A stretch of DNA of 64,000 bases from Pedobacter sp. Leaf250 (GTDB lineage Bacteria; Bacteroidota; Bacteroidia; Sphingobacteriales; Sphingobacteriaceae). The notes below the pieces were generated by a model, which saw only the letters and a list, made by a program, of their open reading frames with translations, searched no databases and was not told where the DNA came from. Below, in pieces: positions 39,658 through 49,782 of this stretch. The DNA lies in the NCBI RefSeq assembly GCF_920984735.1, contig NZ_CAKLBU010000005.1:124001-188000 (forward strand), written 5' to 3'. Position 1 is the stretch's first letter, and each line of letters starts with the position of its first letter. Position numbers and translations under genes: made by a program.

Positions 39658-42429
39658 ATGCAAACAAAACGATTTTTCTCGCTGCTTTTTATTTGTATTT
39701 CATTTTATAACATTTCCAATGCTCAGCTGAAAGCTACAGAGACCGTAACATGGCCAAAAGTGGAAAGCCAAATGAAGCCCTGGACAAGATGGTGGTGGAT
39801 GGGAAATGCGGTTGATGAAAAAAACCTGAATATCGTTTTACAAAAATATGCCTCGTCGGGGTTAGGCGGAGTGGAGATTACACCTATTTATGGTGCTGTT
39901 GGTTATGAAAAACAATACCTTTCATTTCTTTCGCCTCAGTGGATTAAAGCATTACACTTTACGGTTAAACAAGCGAATTCGTTGGGCATGGGCGTTGATA
40001 TGAATACCGGAACGGGCTGGCCATTTGGTGGTCCACAGGTTAAACCAGAAAATGCGGCAACCAAGTTAATTATCCAAGATTATAAATTAAATGGTGGAGA
40101 TAGCCTGAATGAAGTTTTAAAAGTTAAAGAAGCCAAGCAGGATTTTGCCAAATTACAGGCAGTTACAGCTTATGGTCCAAATGGCGAAACGGAAGATTTA
40201 TTTGCCTCAGTTCAACAGGATGGAACTTTAAGCTGGTCGCCAAAATCAGGTATTTGGAATATTTATGCTGCTTTTGCTGGTAAAACCCGTCAAATGGTAA
40301 AACGTGCCGCTCCAGGTGGAGAAGGCTTTACGCTTGATCATCTGGATAAGCCTTCAGTTGATATTTACCTTAAACGATTTACAGATTCATTTAAAAATAA
40401 GCCACAAGGCGTTCGATCATTTTTCAATGATAGCTATGAAGTTTATGGCGCAACTTGGACCCCAACTTTTTTTGCTGAATTCAAAAAAAATAGGGGATAT
40501 GATCTATCCAAACATCTAAAAGATTTGGTTAGCAAGGATTCAACAAATGAGGATATTGCCCGCTTAAAATCTGATTATCGTGAAACCATGGATGAATTGT
40601 TGTTGGATAATTTTACAAAAAACTGGACGAACTGGGCACACGGATTGAAATCATTAACCAAAAATCAATCACATGGTTCGCCAGGAAATTTGCTAGATCT
40701 TTACGGCGCAGTTGATATTCCGGAAACTGAAACCTTCGGTTCGAGTTCGTTCGATATACCGGGTATCAGGAGAGATCCTGCAGATGTCAGAAATGTGGAT
40801 CCAGATCCAATGATGAGCAAATTCGCTTCTTCAGCGGCGCATACTGGTGGAAAAAAACTTGTTTCTTCTGAAACTTTTACATGGCTTACCGAACATTTTA
40901 AAACCTCCTATTCACAGTGCAAACCTGAGGCAGAACAATTGTTTCTATCGGGTGTGAACCACATTTTTTATCACGGTACAACAAATTCTCCTGAAAATGT
41001 GCCTTGGCCGGGTTGGTTATTTTACGCTTCGGTAGAAATGAATCCAAATAATAGTTTATGGCCACATGCGCAAGGACTGAATAATTACATTACCCGTTGT
41101 CAATCCATTTTACAATCGGGTAAATCTGATAATGAACTGCTAATTTATTGGCCAATTTATGATGTTTGGAACAAAGCAAAAGGATTGGATATGGCATTAA
41201 AGGTTCATGATGTTGACGAATGGTTGCATCCCTCCGCTTTTTATAAATTAGCTAAAGATTTAACTAAAGTTGGTTATTCATTTGACTTCGCCTCAGATAG
41301 GTTATTAGCCAAAACAACGACAGAAAATGGATTGCTTCGTACCAATAAAGACGCCAGTTCTTACAAAATATTGGTCGTTCCATCCTGTAAATTAATGAGT
41401 CCAGAAACTTTGGATAATATCGTACAATTGGCGAACAATGGTGCAACGGTTATTTTTCAAGAATTACCTCAAGATGTTCCCGGTTTAAATGATCTTGAAA
41501 ACAGAAGGACAAAGCTGAAAAACACCTTAAATAAAATTACTTCAGCTCAAAAAGATGATGAACTTATAACTTACAAAATCGGTAAGGGAAAGATTGTGAC
41601 AGCTGTTGATATTCAAAAGGCACTGGTTAAAAATTCAATAAATAGAGAGACCTTAACCGATTCGGGTTTACAGTTTATTAGAAGAAAAGTGAATAATAAT
41701 ACTTTTTACTACCTGGTTAATCATAGCTCAAAAGATATTGATACACAAGTTCCTTTAAGTGTAGTGGGAAATGCCACAATTCTTGATCCTCAGAGTGGAA
41801 TTATAGGTTCAGCTGCAATGCAGGGGAAAAACGTTCGTGTTCAGATTAAATCGGGAGAAGCGCTATTTATAAATGTTTCTATAGATAAGCCGCAGAATAT
41901 TGCCTGGCAGTATCTGAACAAATCCGATCAGCCTTTCGTTCTGAATAATCCCTGGTTGTTACATTTTACAGATGGTGGACCGGAGCTTCCTGCCGATCAA
42001 AAAATCAATCAATTGGTTTCATGGACGGAATTAAAAGACCCAAAACTGACGGCTTTTTCAGGAACCGGAGTTTATACTACTCAATTCAATTTAAAGGCAA
42101 AAACGGCTAAAGAATATGTTTTAAATCTTCATCAGGTTGATGAAAGCGCCCGGGTTTGGATCAATGGTCAGGAAGTAGGTATTTTATGGAGCATTCCTTT
42201 TGAAGCCCGAATCGGGAAATACTTAAAGCAAGGCAATAATACAATCAAAATTGAAGTAGTTAATTTGATGGCCAACCGCATTCGTGATATGGATATTAAA
42301 AAAATTGAGTGGAGGAAATACCATGAAATAAATTTTGTAAACATAAATTACAAAGATTTTGATGCCGCTAAGTGGTCAGTTATGCCTTCTGGATTAATTG
42401 GTCCCGTTACCATCACTCCTTATTTTTAA
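39658..42429 (+). CDS. Alpha-L-rhamnosidase GH106
   Basis: I place the start at 39658 (MQTKRFFSLLFICISFYNISNAQ, signal peptide). The open frame reaches back to 39562 inside rhaM, which is implausible. The 923-residue enzyme shows the GH106 N-terminal barrel signature PWTRWWWMGNAVDEKNLN, GLGGVEITPIYG, DMNTGTGWPFGGP and FNDSYEVYGATWTPTFFAEF, followed by a gatekeeper region and a C-terminal galactose-binding-like domain (DESARVWINGQEVGILW). GH106 members in gut PULs release rhamnose from RG-I or RG-II. With rhaM next door, exo-release of rhamnose from trimmed RG-I oligosaccharides is the natural reading. It ends its unit. Confidence 0.92.
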   Translation: MQTKRFFSLLFICISFYNISNAQLKATETVTWPKVESQMKPWTRWWWMGNAVDEKNLNIVLQKYASSGLGGVEITPIYGAVGYEKQYLSFLSPQWIKALHFTVKQANSLGMGVDMNTGTGWPFGGPQVKPENAATKLIIQDYKLNGGDSLNEVLKVKEAKQDFAKLQAVTAYGPNGETEDLFASVQQDGTLSWSPKSGIWNIYAAFAGKTRQMVKRAAPGGEGFTLDHLDKPSVDIYLKRFTDSFKNKPQGVRSFFNDSYEVYGATWTPTFFAEFKKNRGYDLSKHLKDLVSKDSTNEDIARLKSDYRETMDELLLDNFTKNWTNWAHGLKSLTKNQSHGSPGNLLDLYGAVDIPETETFGSSSFDIPGIRRDPADVRNVDPDPMMSKFASSAAHTGGKKLVSSETFTWLTEHFKTSYSQCKPEAEQLFLSGVNHIFYHGTTNSPENVPWPGWLFYASVEMNPNNSLWPHAQGLNNYITRCQSILQSGKSDNELLIYWPIYDVWNKAKGLDMALKVHDVDEWLHPSAFYKLAKDLTKVGYSFDFASDRLLAKTTTENGLLRTNKDASSYKILVVPSCKLMSPETLDNIVQLANNGATVIFQELPQDVPGLNDLENRRTKLKNTLNKITSAQKDDELITYKIGKGKIVTAVDIQKALVKNSINRETLTDSGLQFIRRKVNNNTFYYLVNHSSKDIDTQVPLSVVGNATILDPQSGIIGSAAMQGKNVRVQIKSGEALFINVSIDKPQNIAWQYLNKSDQPFVLNNPWLLHFTDGGPELPADQKINQLVSWTELKDPKLTAFSGTGVYTTQFNLKAKTAKEYVLNLHQVDESARVWINGQEVGILWSIPFEARIGKYLKQGNNTIKIEVVNLMANRIRDMDIKKIEWRKYHEINFVNINYKDFDAAKWSVMPSGLIGPVTITPYF

Positions 42430-42559
42430 TGAATTCAACTTTATTTTTTTAAAATTCAATGAATTTATACCTGTTTTTAATTTAAAGGAAATAGGTAAAT
42501 CGATTTATTTTGATAACCAAGCCTGTTGCTTATTTTTATGATAATATTTTATAATAATG

Positions 42560-42605
42560 ACAGGATGGTACAGGATGGAAAAATTAACCACGCTATATAT
42601 CTTTA
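42560..42605 (+). promoter_or_regulatory. PUL direct-repeat promoter, copy D (SusC/SusD uptake operon)
   Basis: Half-sites ACAGGATGGT and ACAGGATGGA (42560-42579), the most regular pair, are followed after exactly 18 nt by TATCTTTA (42598-42605), close to TAnnTTTG. It lies in a 355-bp gap (42430-42784). The predicted leader of about 170 nt before the FAS1 gene is longer than at the other copies and could hold post-transcriptional control. I see no riboswitch or strong hairpin in it. Confidence 0.6.
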
Positions 42606-42784
42606 GTAAAGTTTACTAACCAAATAATCTTTAACCAAATATTTTAAAATAACGTTCGTTAACCGAATCTATGCAATAGAAATCTACACGCCTTTTTCCG
42701 TCGCTTTCAATACCTTATCCGATCCTTCGTAGAGTACCGTTTTGCATTTTAGTTTTATGGCCGTTTGCATCCAATAAAATTATT

Positions 42785-45007
42785 ATGAGTAAAATTTTAC
42801 CAAAATTTTTAATCGTCACTTTGACATTTATTGTTTTTCTGAGCAGCTGCCGGAAGAAGGAATTTGATGAATTTTATGGTCGCCCCGAAAATCTCGGAGA
42901 TCCGATTTATCAACAGCTACAAGCCAAGGGTAACTTTAGCAGGTTTTTAGAATGTATTGATAAAGCTGGTTACAAGGAAACCTTAAGTACAGCTGGATCT
43001 TGGACTGTTTTTGCGCCAACTGATGATGCATTTAAAACTTACCTACAAGAGAATTCGCTTACAGAAATCACTGCAGATCTGGCTTCAAAAATTGTTCGGT
43101 ATTCGATGATTTACGACGGGGAGAAAACAGAAAAATTAAGTGATTTTTTCTCGAATAGGGGATTCATCAAAAACACAGCTTTTAGAAGAAGATCAGTTTA
43201 TTATGATTTTGTTTATGATGACAAGGATAACAATGGAAATCCTATTAAAGCTATCGCAACAAACCGAAACGGTATTTACTTTGCCGGAGATTTCAATAAC
43301 AAAAGTGTAACCTATTTTTTAGCCCCATTTATGGCTTTTTCGGGTTTAACCGCTGCCGATTATAATTTCTTTTATCCAAATATCGTTTATAATGGAGCCA
43401 ATATTGGTCCGGCACATATTGTTTCAAATCAGCAAAATATTATAGCTGAGAATGGGATTATTCATGTAATCGATAGGGTATTAACTCCACCTTTAAGCAT
43501 CGATCAACACATTAATACTAAAGCGGAATACAGTTCCTTCAAAGGGCTGTTGGATAAATTTGTAACCTTTGGATTAAATGCTGATATATCTCATAGATAC
43601 GAGGTTTTAACAGGGAAGGCTGCCAACGTTTACGTTAAAAGTTATAGTACTTTACTAAGTTTCTCTCCGAATAATGAAAATTATTTAAAAGCAGATGCGA
43701 ACGACGCACAGTCTGGATCGTATAGTATTATTGCACCAACAAATTCAGCTATTGATACTTATGCGAAAGATGTTCTTTTAAAATATTGGAGAAAAAGAGG
43801 CGTAAGAAACCTAAATGAGCTTTATGTGGTAGCACCTGATATTATAAGGGATTACATAAATGCCCACATGTATAATGTTACCGTTTGGCCAACCAAGTTA
43901 GCCACTGTACAGAATGCTTTGGGTGATGTTACTAAACTTACTACAGCAGATCTGATAGATAAACAGATTTTAAGTAATGGCTTCCTGTATGGCTCTAATA
44001 AAAGTCAGGACGCCAGTGTATTCTCTTCAGTTTATGGAAATATAAATTTAGATCCTGATTATAGTATCATGAAGCAAGCGCTTCTGTATTTTAATCTGAC
44101 TATTCAATTAAAAACGCCTTCGCTTCGTTATCTCGTTGTACCTATTCCTGATGCAACGATGAGAAAAATGGGTTTCACTTACGAGCCTTTTTTCGTAAGT
44201 CAACCAATTCGTGGTGATTTAGTGACTTTAAGACGGATTCTTCAAACGCATATCATCCCTTTGGGCAATAGAGCAATACCAAATATTACCAGTGGTGCTG
44301 GGATTTTAGAAGCTTCCAATGGAGAATACATCAAATATGATAGAGGGCGATTGCTTTCTGCAGGAACACAAGATAGCACGCTGGTAGCGAAACAAACAAT
44401 CCCAGTAGATTCAATCAGCACCACGCCAACAAATGGTGCTGTAGTTTATGGCAAAGAGGCATTAACTTTTACAGCGCTGAACATTGGCAAACATATTGAA
44501 AAATATGGAACAGTAGCATCAGATCCTTACTACAATTTCTTCCAGTTTTTATCCAACAATGTTCTTTATAATAAAACAACAGGTGCCATTACCGGAACAA
44601 CAGATGGAATTAACTATACCATTTTTATCCCTACAAATGCCGCAATTGTTAGTGCAGTAAGGGCCGGTCTTTTACCTGGAAACGTAACTACTGGTGTTCC
44701 AAATTTTATTCCAACTGATGGATTGGATGTTAGTAAAGTCAGCAATTTCATACAATATCACATTTTAAATAAAACAACTGTGGTAAGCGATGGACAAAAA
44801 ATGGGTGAATTCGAAACGCTTCTCAAAGGTTCTTCTGGTGATGCCGCTAAAATAAATGTGGTAATGAATACCACTACAACACTTCAGCTACGCGATGTAA
44901 CAAATGCTACAGTGAATGTATTATTGGGTGCTAATGATAGAAGCAATGTGCTATCAAACAGAACAGTTATCCATCAGATCAACTCTTATCTAAAATATCA
45001 ATTCTAA
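42785..45007 (+). CDS. Multi-FAS1 (fasciclin) lipoprotein, first gene of uptake operon
   Basis: A 740-residue lipoprotein: signal with lipobox LSSC (C22), so probably outer-membrane attached. At least three FAS1-like modules are visible from repeated cores: SWTVFAPTDDAFKTYL with NGIIHVIDRVL (about 50-235), SYSIIAPTNSAIDTY (about 310-345), and NYTIFIPTNAAIVSAV to NRTVIHQINSYLKYQF (about 610-740). FAS1 domains mediate adhesion or ligand binding. It lies 5 bp before SusC, where other PULs keep surface glycan-binding proteins, so a glycan capture role is a reasonable hypothesis. No enzyme motif seen. Confidence 0.82.
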   Translation: MSKILPKFLIVTLTFIVFLSSCRKKEFDEFYGRPENLGDPIYQQLQAKGNFSRFLECIDKAGYKETLSTAGSWTVFAPTDDAFKTYLQENSLTEITADLASKIVRYSMIYDGEKTEKLSDFFSNRGFIKNTAFRRRSVYYDFVYDDKDNNGNPIKAIATNRNGIYFAGDFNNKSVTYFLAPFMAFSGLTAADYNFFYPNIVYNGANIGPAHIVSNQQNIIAENGIIHVIDRVLTPPLSIDQHINTKAEYSSFKGLLDKFVTFGLNADISHRYEVLTGKAANVYVKSYSTLLSFSPNNENYLKADANDAQSGSYSIIAPTNSAIDTYAKDVLLKYWRKRGVRNLNELYVVAPDIIRDYINAHMYNVTVWPTKLATVQNALGDVTKLTTADLIDKQILSNGFLYGSNKSQDASVFSSVYGNINLDPDYSIMKQALLYFNLTIQLKTPSLRYLVVPIPDATMRKMGFTYEPFFVSQPIRGDLVTLRRILQTHIIPLGNRAIPNITSGAGILEASNGEYIKYDRGRLLSAGTQDSTLVAKQTIPVDSISTTPTNGAVVYGKEALTFTALNIGKHIEKYGTVASDPYYNFFQFLSNNVLYNKTTGAITGTTDGINYTIFIPTNAAIVSAVRAGLLPGNVTTGVPNFIPTDGLDVSKVSNFIQYHILNKTTVVSDGQKMGEFETLLKGSSGDAAKINVVMNTTTTLQLRDVTNATVNVLLGANDRSNVLSNRTVIHQINSYLKYQF

Positions 45008-45012
45008 CCAAC

Positions 45013-48000
45013 ATGACTAAGAAATATACATATAGTATTTTTATATTATTATGCTGTTTGCTATTGTCTTCTGTAACATCGGCACAGCAAATCAATTATG
45101 TGAAAGGTAAGGTTATCGACAAGAAAGACAGACAGCCAATTATTGGTGCATCTGTAACTATTGTTGATAAAGACCGTAGGGTAATAAAAGGTGTTTCTAC
45201 CGATATTGATGGAAATTATTCGCTTCCAGTTAATGATAAAACTTACCGTATTATGGTCTCTTATATTGGCTATAAATCAACCGCACCATTGGCTATAGAT
45301 AAGGCAGTAATCAATTTTCAGATAGAGTCTGCAGATAATCAAATGGATGAAGTGCAGATTGTATCAAAAGCAAAATCTGACAATGGTAGTGGAATGAGCA
45401 TTGATAAACGCGATCAGACTTCGGCTGTAGGTACCATCAATGCAAAGGAATTAGAAGACATGCAAGCTGCATCAATCGATCAGGCTTTACAAGGTAGATT
45501 GGCGGGTTTGGATATTGCCGCAAGCAGTGGCGATCCGGGCGCACCTATGCAAATCCGTATTCGTGGTACATCTTCCATCAATGGTGCTGTAGATCCGTTA
45601 ATCGTGGTAGACGGTATGCCATATGATATTACTATTCCATCTGATTTTAACTTTGCAACCTCTGATGAGAATAACTATGGCCAGCTTTTAAATATTGCAC
45701 CTTCAGATATCAAAGATATTAGCGTATTAAAAGATGCTGCAGCAACGGCGATCTGGGGATCAAGAGCAGCAAATGGTGTATTGGTTATCAATACAAAAAG
45801 AGGGGTAATGGGTCCACCAAGCATCTCCTATAATTTTAAAGGATCATACTCAAAACAACCAAGCGCTATTCCAATGTTAACGGGTAATCAGTACTCGTCA
45901 CTGATTTTGGAAGAATTTTACAATGCTGGCAGACAATTCTCTACATCAGATTTTGCCAAGCAATTTCAATATGACCGTAATGACCCTTATAACTATTATA
46001 ATTACAGCAACAATACCAATTGGTTAGAAAGCGTAACAAGAATAGGTTATTTGCAAGATCACAACTTATCAATATCTGGTGGTGGTGAAAAAGCTAAATA
46101 TCGTGCATCTGTAAATTATTTCAACCAAAATGGTACTACCGTTGGAACCAGTTTAGGGCGTTTAAGTGCCCGGGTAAATTTGGATTATACAGTATCGACA
46201 AAAATTCGTTTCAGTGCGGATATTGCTTATACCCACATAGATAATCAAAATTTATATACAAACGGTTTGAGAGATGTGGCTTATACCAAAATGCCAAATC
46301 AAGCGGTTTATGAGTATGATGAATATGGTAATTTAACGGCAAACTATTTCAGTCCGGCGAATACAGCTCAAGGTAGTTTTCTTTATGATTTTACCAGGGC
46401 GAGAATATCTGGAACTTACAATCCATTGGCAATGGCGATGGCGGCGAGCAATCGGCAGTTGGGCGAAAGGGTTATACCAAAATTTAGTTTACAATACCAA
46501 ATTATTCCTGAGCGCTTAAGGTTCAACGCAAATTTTCAAGCAGATATAAACAATACGAAGGTAAAAACTTTCTTACCTCAAGTTGCTACCGGTCGCCCGT
46601 TTTCTGAGCCTGTTGTAAATTATGCTGGTGATTCTGACGGAGATTCATTTACCATCGCTACCAACATGACTTTATCATACACACCAGAATTAGGTAAAAA
46701 CCATGATTTGATTGCTTTTGCTAGGTTTGATAGCAATGACAGTAGACGAACCGGGCAAGGAATGTTTGCCACCAATACGGCTTCATCATATTTAGCAGAT
46801 CCTTCTATTGATGGTAGAACAAATCAAAATGGTTCAGCATATTCATCATTTTCGCAAAGCCGTTCAGTTGGTTTATTAATGAGTGCTCAATATAAATTCT
46901 TGGATCGTTACATTGTTAATGGTGGCGTTAGGGGAGATGGAAACTCTAAGTTCGGACCAAATAATCGTTATGGTTTATTTCCATCAGCATCTGTTCTTTG
47001 GAGGATCTCTGGAGAACCATTCATGAAAAACACCACAAAATATATCGATAATTTAGCTTTAAGAGCAAGTTATGGTGTGGTGGGTAATGCACCTCGTAAC
47101 GATTATTCGTATTTTAATACTTACCAAAATTATGGTTTCAGTTATTTGGGATCATCAGGCGTATATCCATCAAATATTGAGCTTTCAGATTTGCGATGGG
47201 AGAAGGTTACACAATCAAACGTAGGCTTAACAGTGGTTTTATTGAAAAATTCACTAAACATGGATATTGATGTTTACCGCAAACGTACAACTGATTTATT
47301 CTATAATGGCTTGGCTATACCAACTTACAATGGTTATTCTGGAGTAGACATGAACGTAGGTACAATGGATAACCAGGGTTGGGAATTCAGTTTGTTCTAC
47401 ACGCCGGTTAAATCGAAAAAATTACGTGTTGATTTCAATTTTAACATTTCACACAATGTAAATATGATTCGCGAGATATCTCCTTTGGTACCTAGAGAAA
47501 ATAATGCAAGAATTACCACTAATAATACTTTTAAGGTTTATTTGCAAGAGAATAATCCATTTGGATCGTTCTACGGATTTAAATTTAAAGGGGTTTATCC
47601 CGATAAAAATTCAACCATTGCGCTGGATGAAAATGGTAACCAGATCATAGGTCCAAATGGTCAGCAGATCTTCATGCGTTTCGCTTACCCATCTATTGAT
47701 TATGTTTTTCAACCAGGAGATGCCATATATGAGGATATCAATCATGATGGTAATATCGATTATAAGGATATTGTTTACTTAGGTAATGGCAATCCGAATC
47801 TAACTGGTGGTTTTGGAACAGCAATTACTTTCAATGGAAACCTTCGTTTTGGTGCCAATTTTACTTATAGAACTGGATATCAAATCATCAATGGAACGAA
47901 AATAAACACCACCAGTATGAATGGTTTTAATAATCAGAGTACTGCTGTATTGCGTAGATGGAGAGCCGAAGGCGATATCACTGATATGCCGCGTGCAGCT

Positions 48001-48291
48001 TTCGCTACAGGTTATAACTTTTTAGGGTCTGACCGATATGTGGAAGATGGTTCGTATCTGCGTTTAAGAAGTATCACTTTAAAATATGATTTTAATAAAA
48101 ACCTGTTAAAGCGCATTGGTATGAAAGGTTTAAGTGCAAACATTATGATGGAAAACATCTTAACCTTTACCAAATATACCGGACAGGATCCGGAGGTTCC
48201 TGTAAGATTGTCGACATTTTCAACTGTTGTCGATAACTCAACAACACCTCCTATAAAAACGATCACTTTAGGTTTAACAGCAAACTTTTAA
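45013..48291 (+). CDS. SusC/RagA-type TonB-dependent outer-membrane receptor, copy 1
   Basis: A 1092-residue importer (signal MTKKYTYSIFILLCCLLLSSVTSAQ). A carboxypeptidase-like beta-sandwich (GKVIDKKDRQPIIGASVTIV, about 33-115) precedes the plug (SIDQALQGRLAGLDI, IRIRGTSSINGAVDPLIVVDGMPYD, about 130-260) and the beta-barrel, which ends in aromatic residue F (ITLGLTANF). There is no STN domain, so no anti-sigma signalling branch is expected. It should import oligosaccharides together with the SusD 11 bp downstream. The presence of two different SusC/SusD pairs in the operon suggests two size or structure classes of ligand. Confidence 0.95.
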   Translation: MTKKYTYSIFILLCCLLLSSVTSAQQINYVKGKVIDKKDRQPIIGASVTIVDKDRRVIKGVSTDIDGNYSLPVNDKTYRIMVSYIGYKSTAPLAIDKAVINFQIESADNQMDEVQIVSKAKSDNGSGMSIDKRDQTSAVGTINAKELEDMQAASIDQALQGRLAGLDIAASSGDPGAPMQIRIRGTSSINGAVDPLIVVDGMPYDITIPSDFNFATSDENNYGQLLNIAPSDIKDISVLKDAAATAIWGSRAANGVLVINTKRGVMGPPSISYNFKGSYSKQPSAIPMLTGNQYSSLILEEFYNAGRQFSTSDFAKQFQYDRNDPYNYYNYSNNTNWLESVTRIGYLQDHNLSISGGGEKAKYRASVNYFNQNGTTVGTSLGRLSARVNLDYTVSTKIRFSADIAYTHIDNQNLYTNGLRDVAYTKMPNQAVYEYDEYGNLTANYFSPANTAQGSFLYDFTRARISGTYNPLAMAMAASNRQLGERVIPKFSLQYQIIPERLRFNANFQADINNTKVKTFLPQVATGRPFSEPVVNYAGDSDGDSFTIATNMTLSYTPELGKNHDLIAFARFDSNDSRRTGQGMFATNTASSYLADPSIDGRTNQNGSAYSSFSQSRSVGLLMSAQYKFLDRYIVNGGVRGDGNSKFGPNNRYGLFPSASVLWRISGEPFMKNTTKYIDNLALRASYGVVGNAPRNDYSYFNTYQNYGFSYLGSSGVYPSNIELSDLRWEKVTQSNVGLTVVLLKNSLNMDIDVYRKRTTDLFYNGLAIPTYNGYSGVDMNVGTMDNQGWEFSLFYTPVKSKKLRVDFNFNISHNVNMIREISPLVPRENNARITTNNTFKVYLQENNPFGSFYGFKFKGVYPDKNSTIALDENGNQIIGPNGQQIFMRFAYPSIDYVFQPGDAIYEDINHDGNIDYKDIVYLGNGNPNLTGGFGTAITFNGNLRFGANFTYRTGYQIINGTKINTTSMNGFNNQSTAVLRRWRAEGDITDMPRAAFATGYNFLGSDRYVEDGSYLRLRSITLKYDFNKNLLKRIGMKGLSANIMMENILTFTKYTGQDPEVPVRLSTFSTVVDNSTTPPIKTITLGLTANF

Positions 48292-48302
48292 TCAGCAACA
48301 AT

Positions 48303-49778
48303 ATGAAAAAAATTATATATAGTGCAGCTGTAGTCATGGTGCTGATCATGTCGAGCTCATGTAAAAAATGGTTAGATACACAGCCTCGTGACGGTATCAC
48401 AAGACAGGGTTTCTGGAAGACGAAAGAAGATATTCAAGCTGCAGTTTCGGGTTGTTATGCGTCTTTATTGGCGCCTCCTCCTGGAGTAGGTGACAGATCG
48501 TTAACTGAAAATTTATTCACTTTTGGTGAAATACGGGCAGACATGATTGATCCGGGACCAGGATCGTTAAATGAAGAAAAGGATATTTTCGATGTCAATA
48601 TCACGCAAAGCAATTCTTTGGCAAGATGGTCTGCTTTTTACCGTACTATTAATTTTTGCAATACGGTTTTAGATAATGCGCCAGGCGTACGTGATATTGA
48701 CCCAACATTAACCAATGAACAATTAAATGCCTATTTAAGTGAGGTGCTTGCCTTACGTAGTATGATGTATTTTTATTTGGTTAAGAGCTTTAGAGATGTG
48801 CCCTTAAAACTAAAGGCAACAACGAAAGATACCGATTTGGAAAATTTAACGGTTACACCTGCAAGCCAGATCTTAGCACAAATTGTAGCAGATTTGAAGA
48901 GAGCAGAAGCAACTGCAGTGGTTACTTTTGGAAATAATAGACTAGATAAAGGCCGTGTAACCAAATTTACTGTTAATGCACTCTTAGCCGATGTTTATTT
49001 ATGGATGGACAATTACCAGGGTTGTATTGAAGAATGTAATAAAATCATCAGTTCTCAAAGGTATGCAATGCAATCGGCTACCTCTGCTTGGTATTTTAAT
49101 GTGTTTTTTACAGGAAGCTCGGCTGAGACCATTTTTGAATTTAATAATGCTACTGTTAATAACCCATTTTATAATTTACTGGTATTGCCTGCCAGAAAAA
49201 GATTTATCGCCTCGGCGTATGTAGCAAGTGATGTATTTCCGCCGGATGACGTTGATCCAGATCGAATTTTCGATATTCGTGCTGATAACTTCTATCGGAA
49301 TTCTGATTTTACCATCAGTAAATGGGGAACAGAGAATCCATCTTTTTTAAACTGGCAAGTTTACCGCATCACTGATGTTCTTTTATTTAAAGCTGAAGCA
49401 CTTGCAATGACCGGAGGTGGAGCTGAAGCTTTACAAACTATAGCAGATATCAGATTACGTAGAAACGCAATTACAGCTACTGAACAAACTGTGGATCCGG
49501 CTGATGCCGATGGAATTGTTGATTATATCCTTGCTGAACGTGGAAGAGAGTTTGCCTTTGAAGGGAAACGTTGGTTTGACCTATTGCGTGTAGCCAAGAG
49601 AGACAACTACAGAAGACTTGATTTACTGACAACTATCGTTTCTCAAACTGTTTCTCCTGCACTTCAACAATCGGCGATTACGAAATTTAAAGATATAAAC
49701 AGTCATTATTTTCCGATCCACGAAGCTGAAATTTTCGCTGATCCTCAATTAGTTCAAAATCCATTTTACACTAAATAA
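48303..49778 (+). CDS. SusD/RagB-type glycan-binding lipoprotein, copy 1
   Basis: A 491-residue surface lipoprotein with lipobox SSSC (C20) and an N-terminal KKWLDTQPRDGITRQGFWKT typical of SusD. TPR-like helices bear VLALRSMMYFYLVKSFRDVPL, and the C-terminal SusD signature is ILAERGREFAFEGKRWFDLLRVAKR. It forms the lid of the SusC importer and binds the substrate glycan. The spacing of 11 bp to SusC and 4 bp to the next FAS1 gene shows one transcription unit. Ligand specificity is not readable; RG-I or galactan/arabinan oligosaccharides are inferred from context. Confidence 0.94.
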   Translation: MKKIIYSAAVVMVLIMSSSCKKWLDTQPRDGITRQGFWKTKEDIQAAVSGCYASLLAPPPGVGDRSLTENLFTFGEIRADMIDPGPGSLNEEKDIFDVNITQSNSLARWSAFYRTINFCNTVLDNAPGVRDIDPTLTNEQLNAYLSEVLALRSMMYFYLVKSFRDVPLKLKATTKDTDLENLTVTPASQILAQIVADLKRAEATAVVTFGNNRLDKGRVTKFTVNALLADVYLWMDNYQGCIEECNKIISSQRYAMQSATSAWYFNVFFTGSSAETIFEFNNATVNNPFYNLLVLPARKRFIASAYVASDVFPPDDVDPDRIFDIRADNFYRNSDFTISKWGTENPSFLNWQVYRITDVLLFKAEALAMTGGGAEALQTIADIRLRRNAITATEQTVDPADADGIVDYILAERGREFAFEGKRWFDLLRVAKRDNYRRLDLLTTIVSQTVSPALQQSAITKFKDINSHYFPIHEAEIFADPQLVQNPFYTK

Positions 49779-49782
49779 TAGC

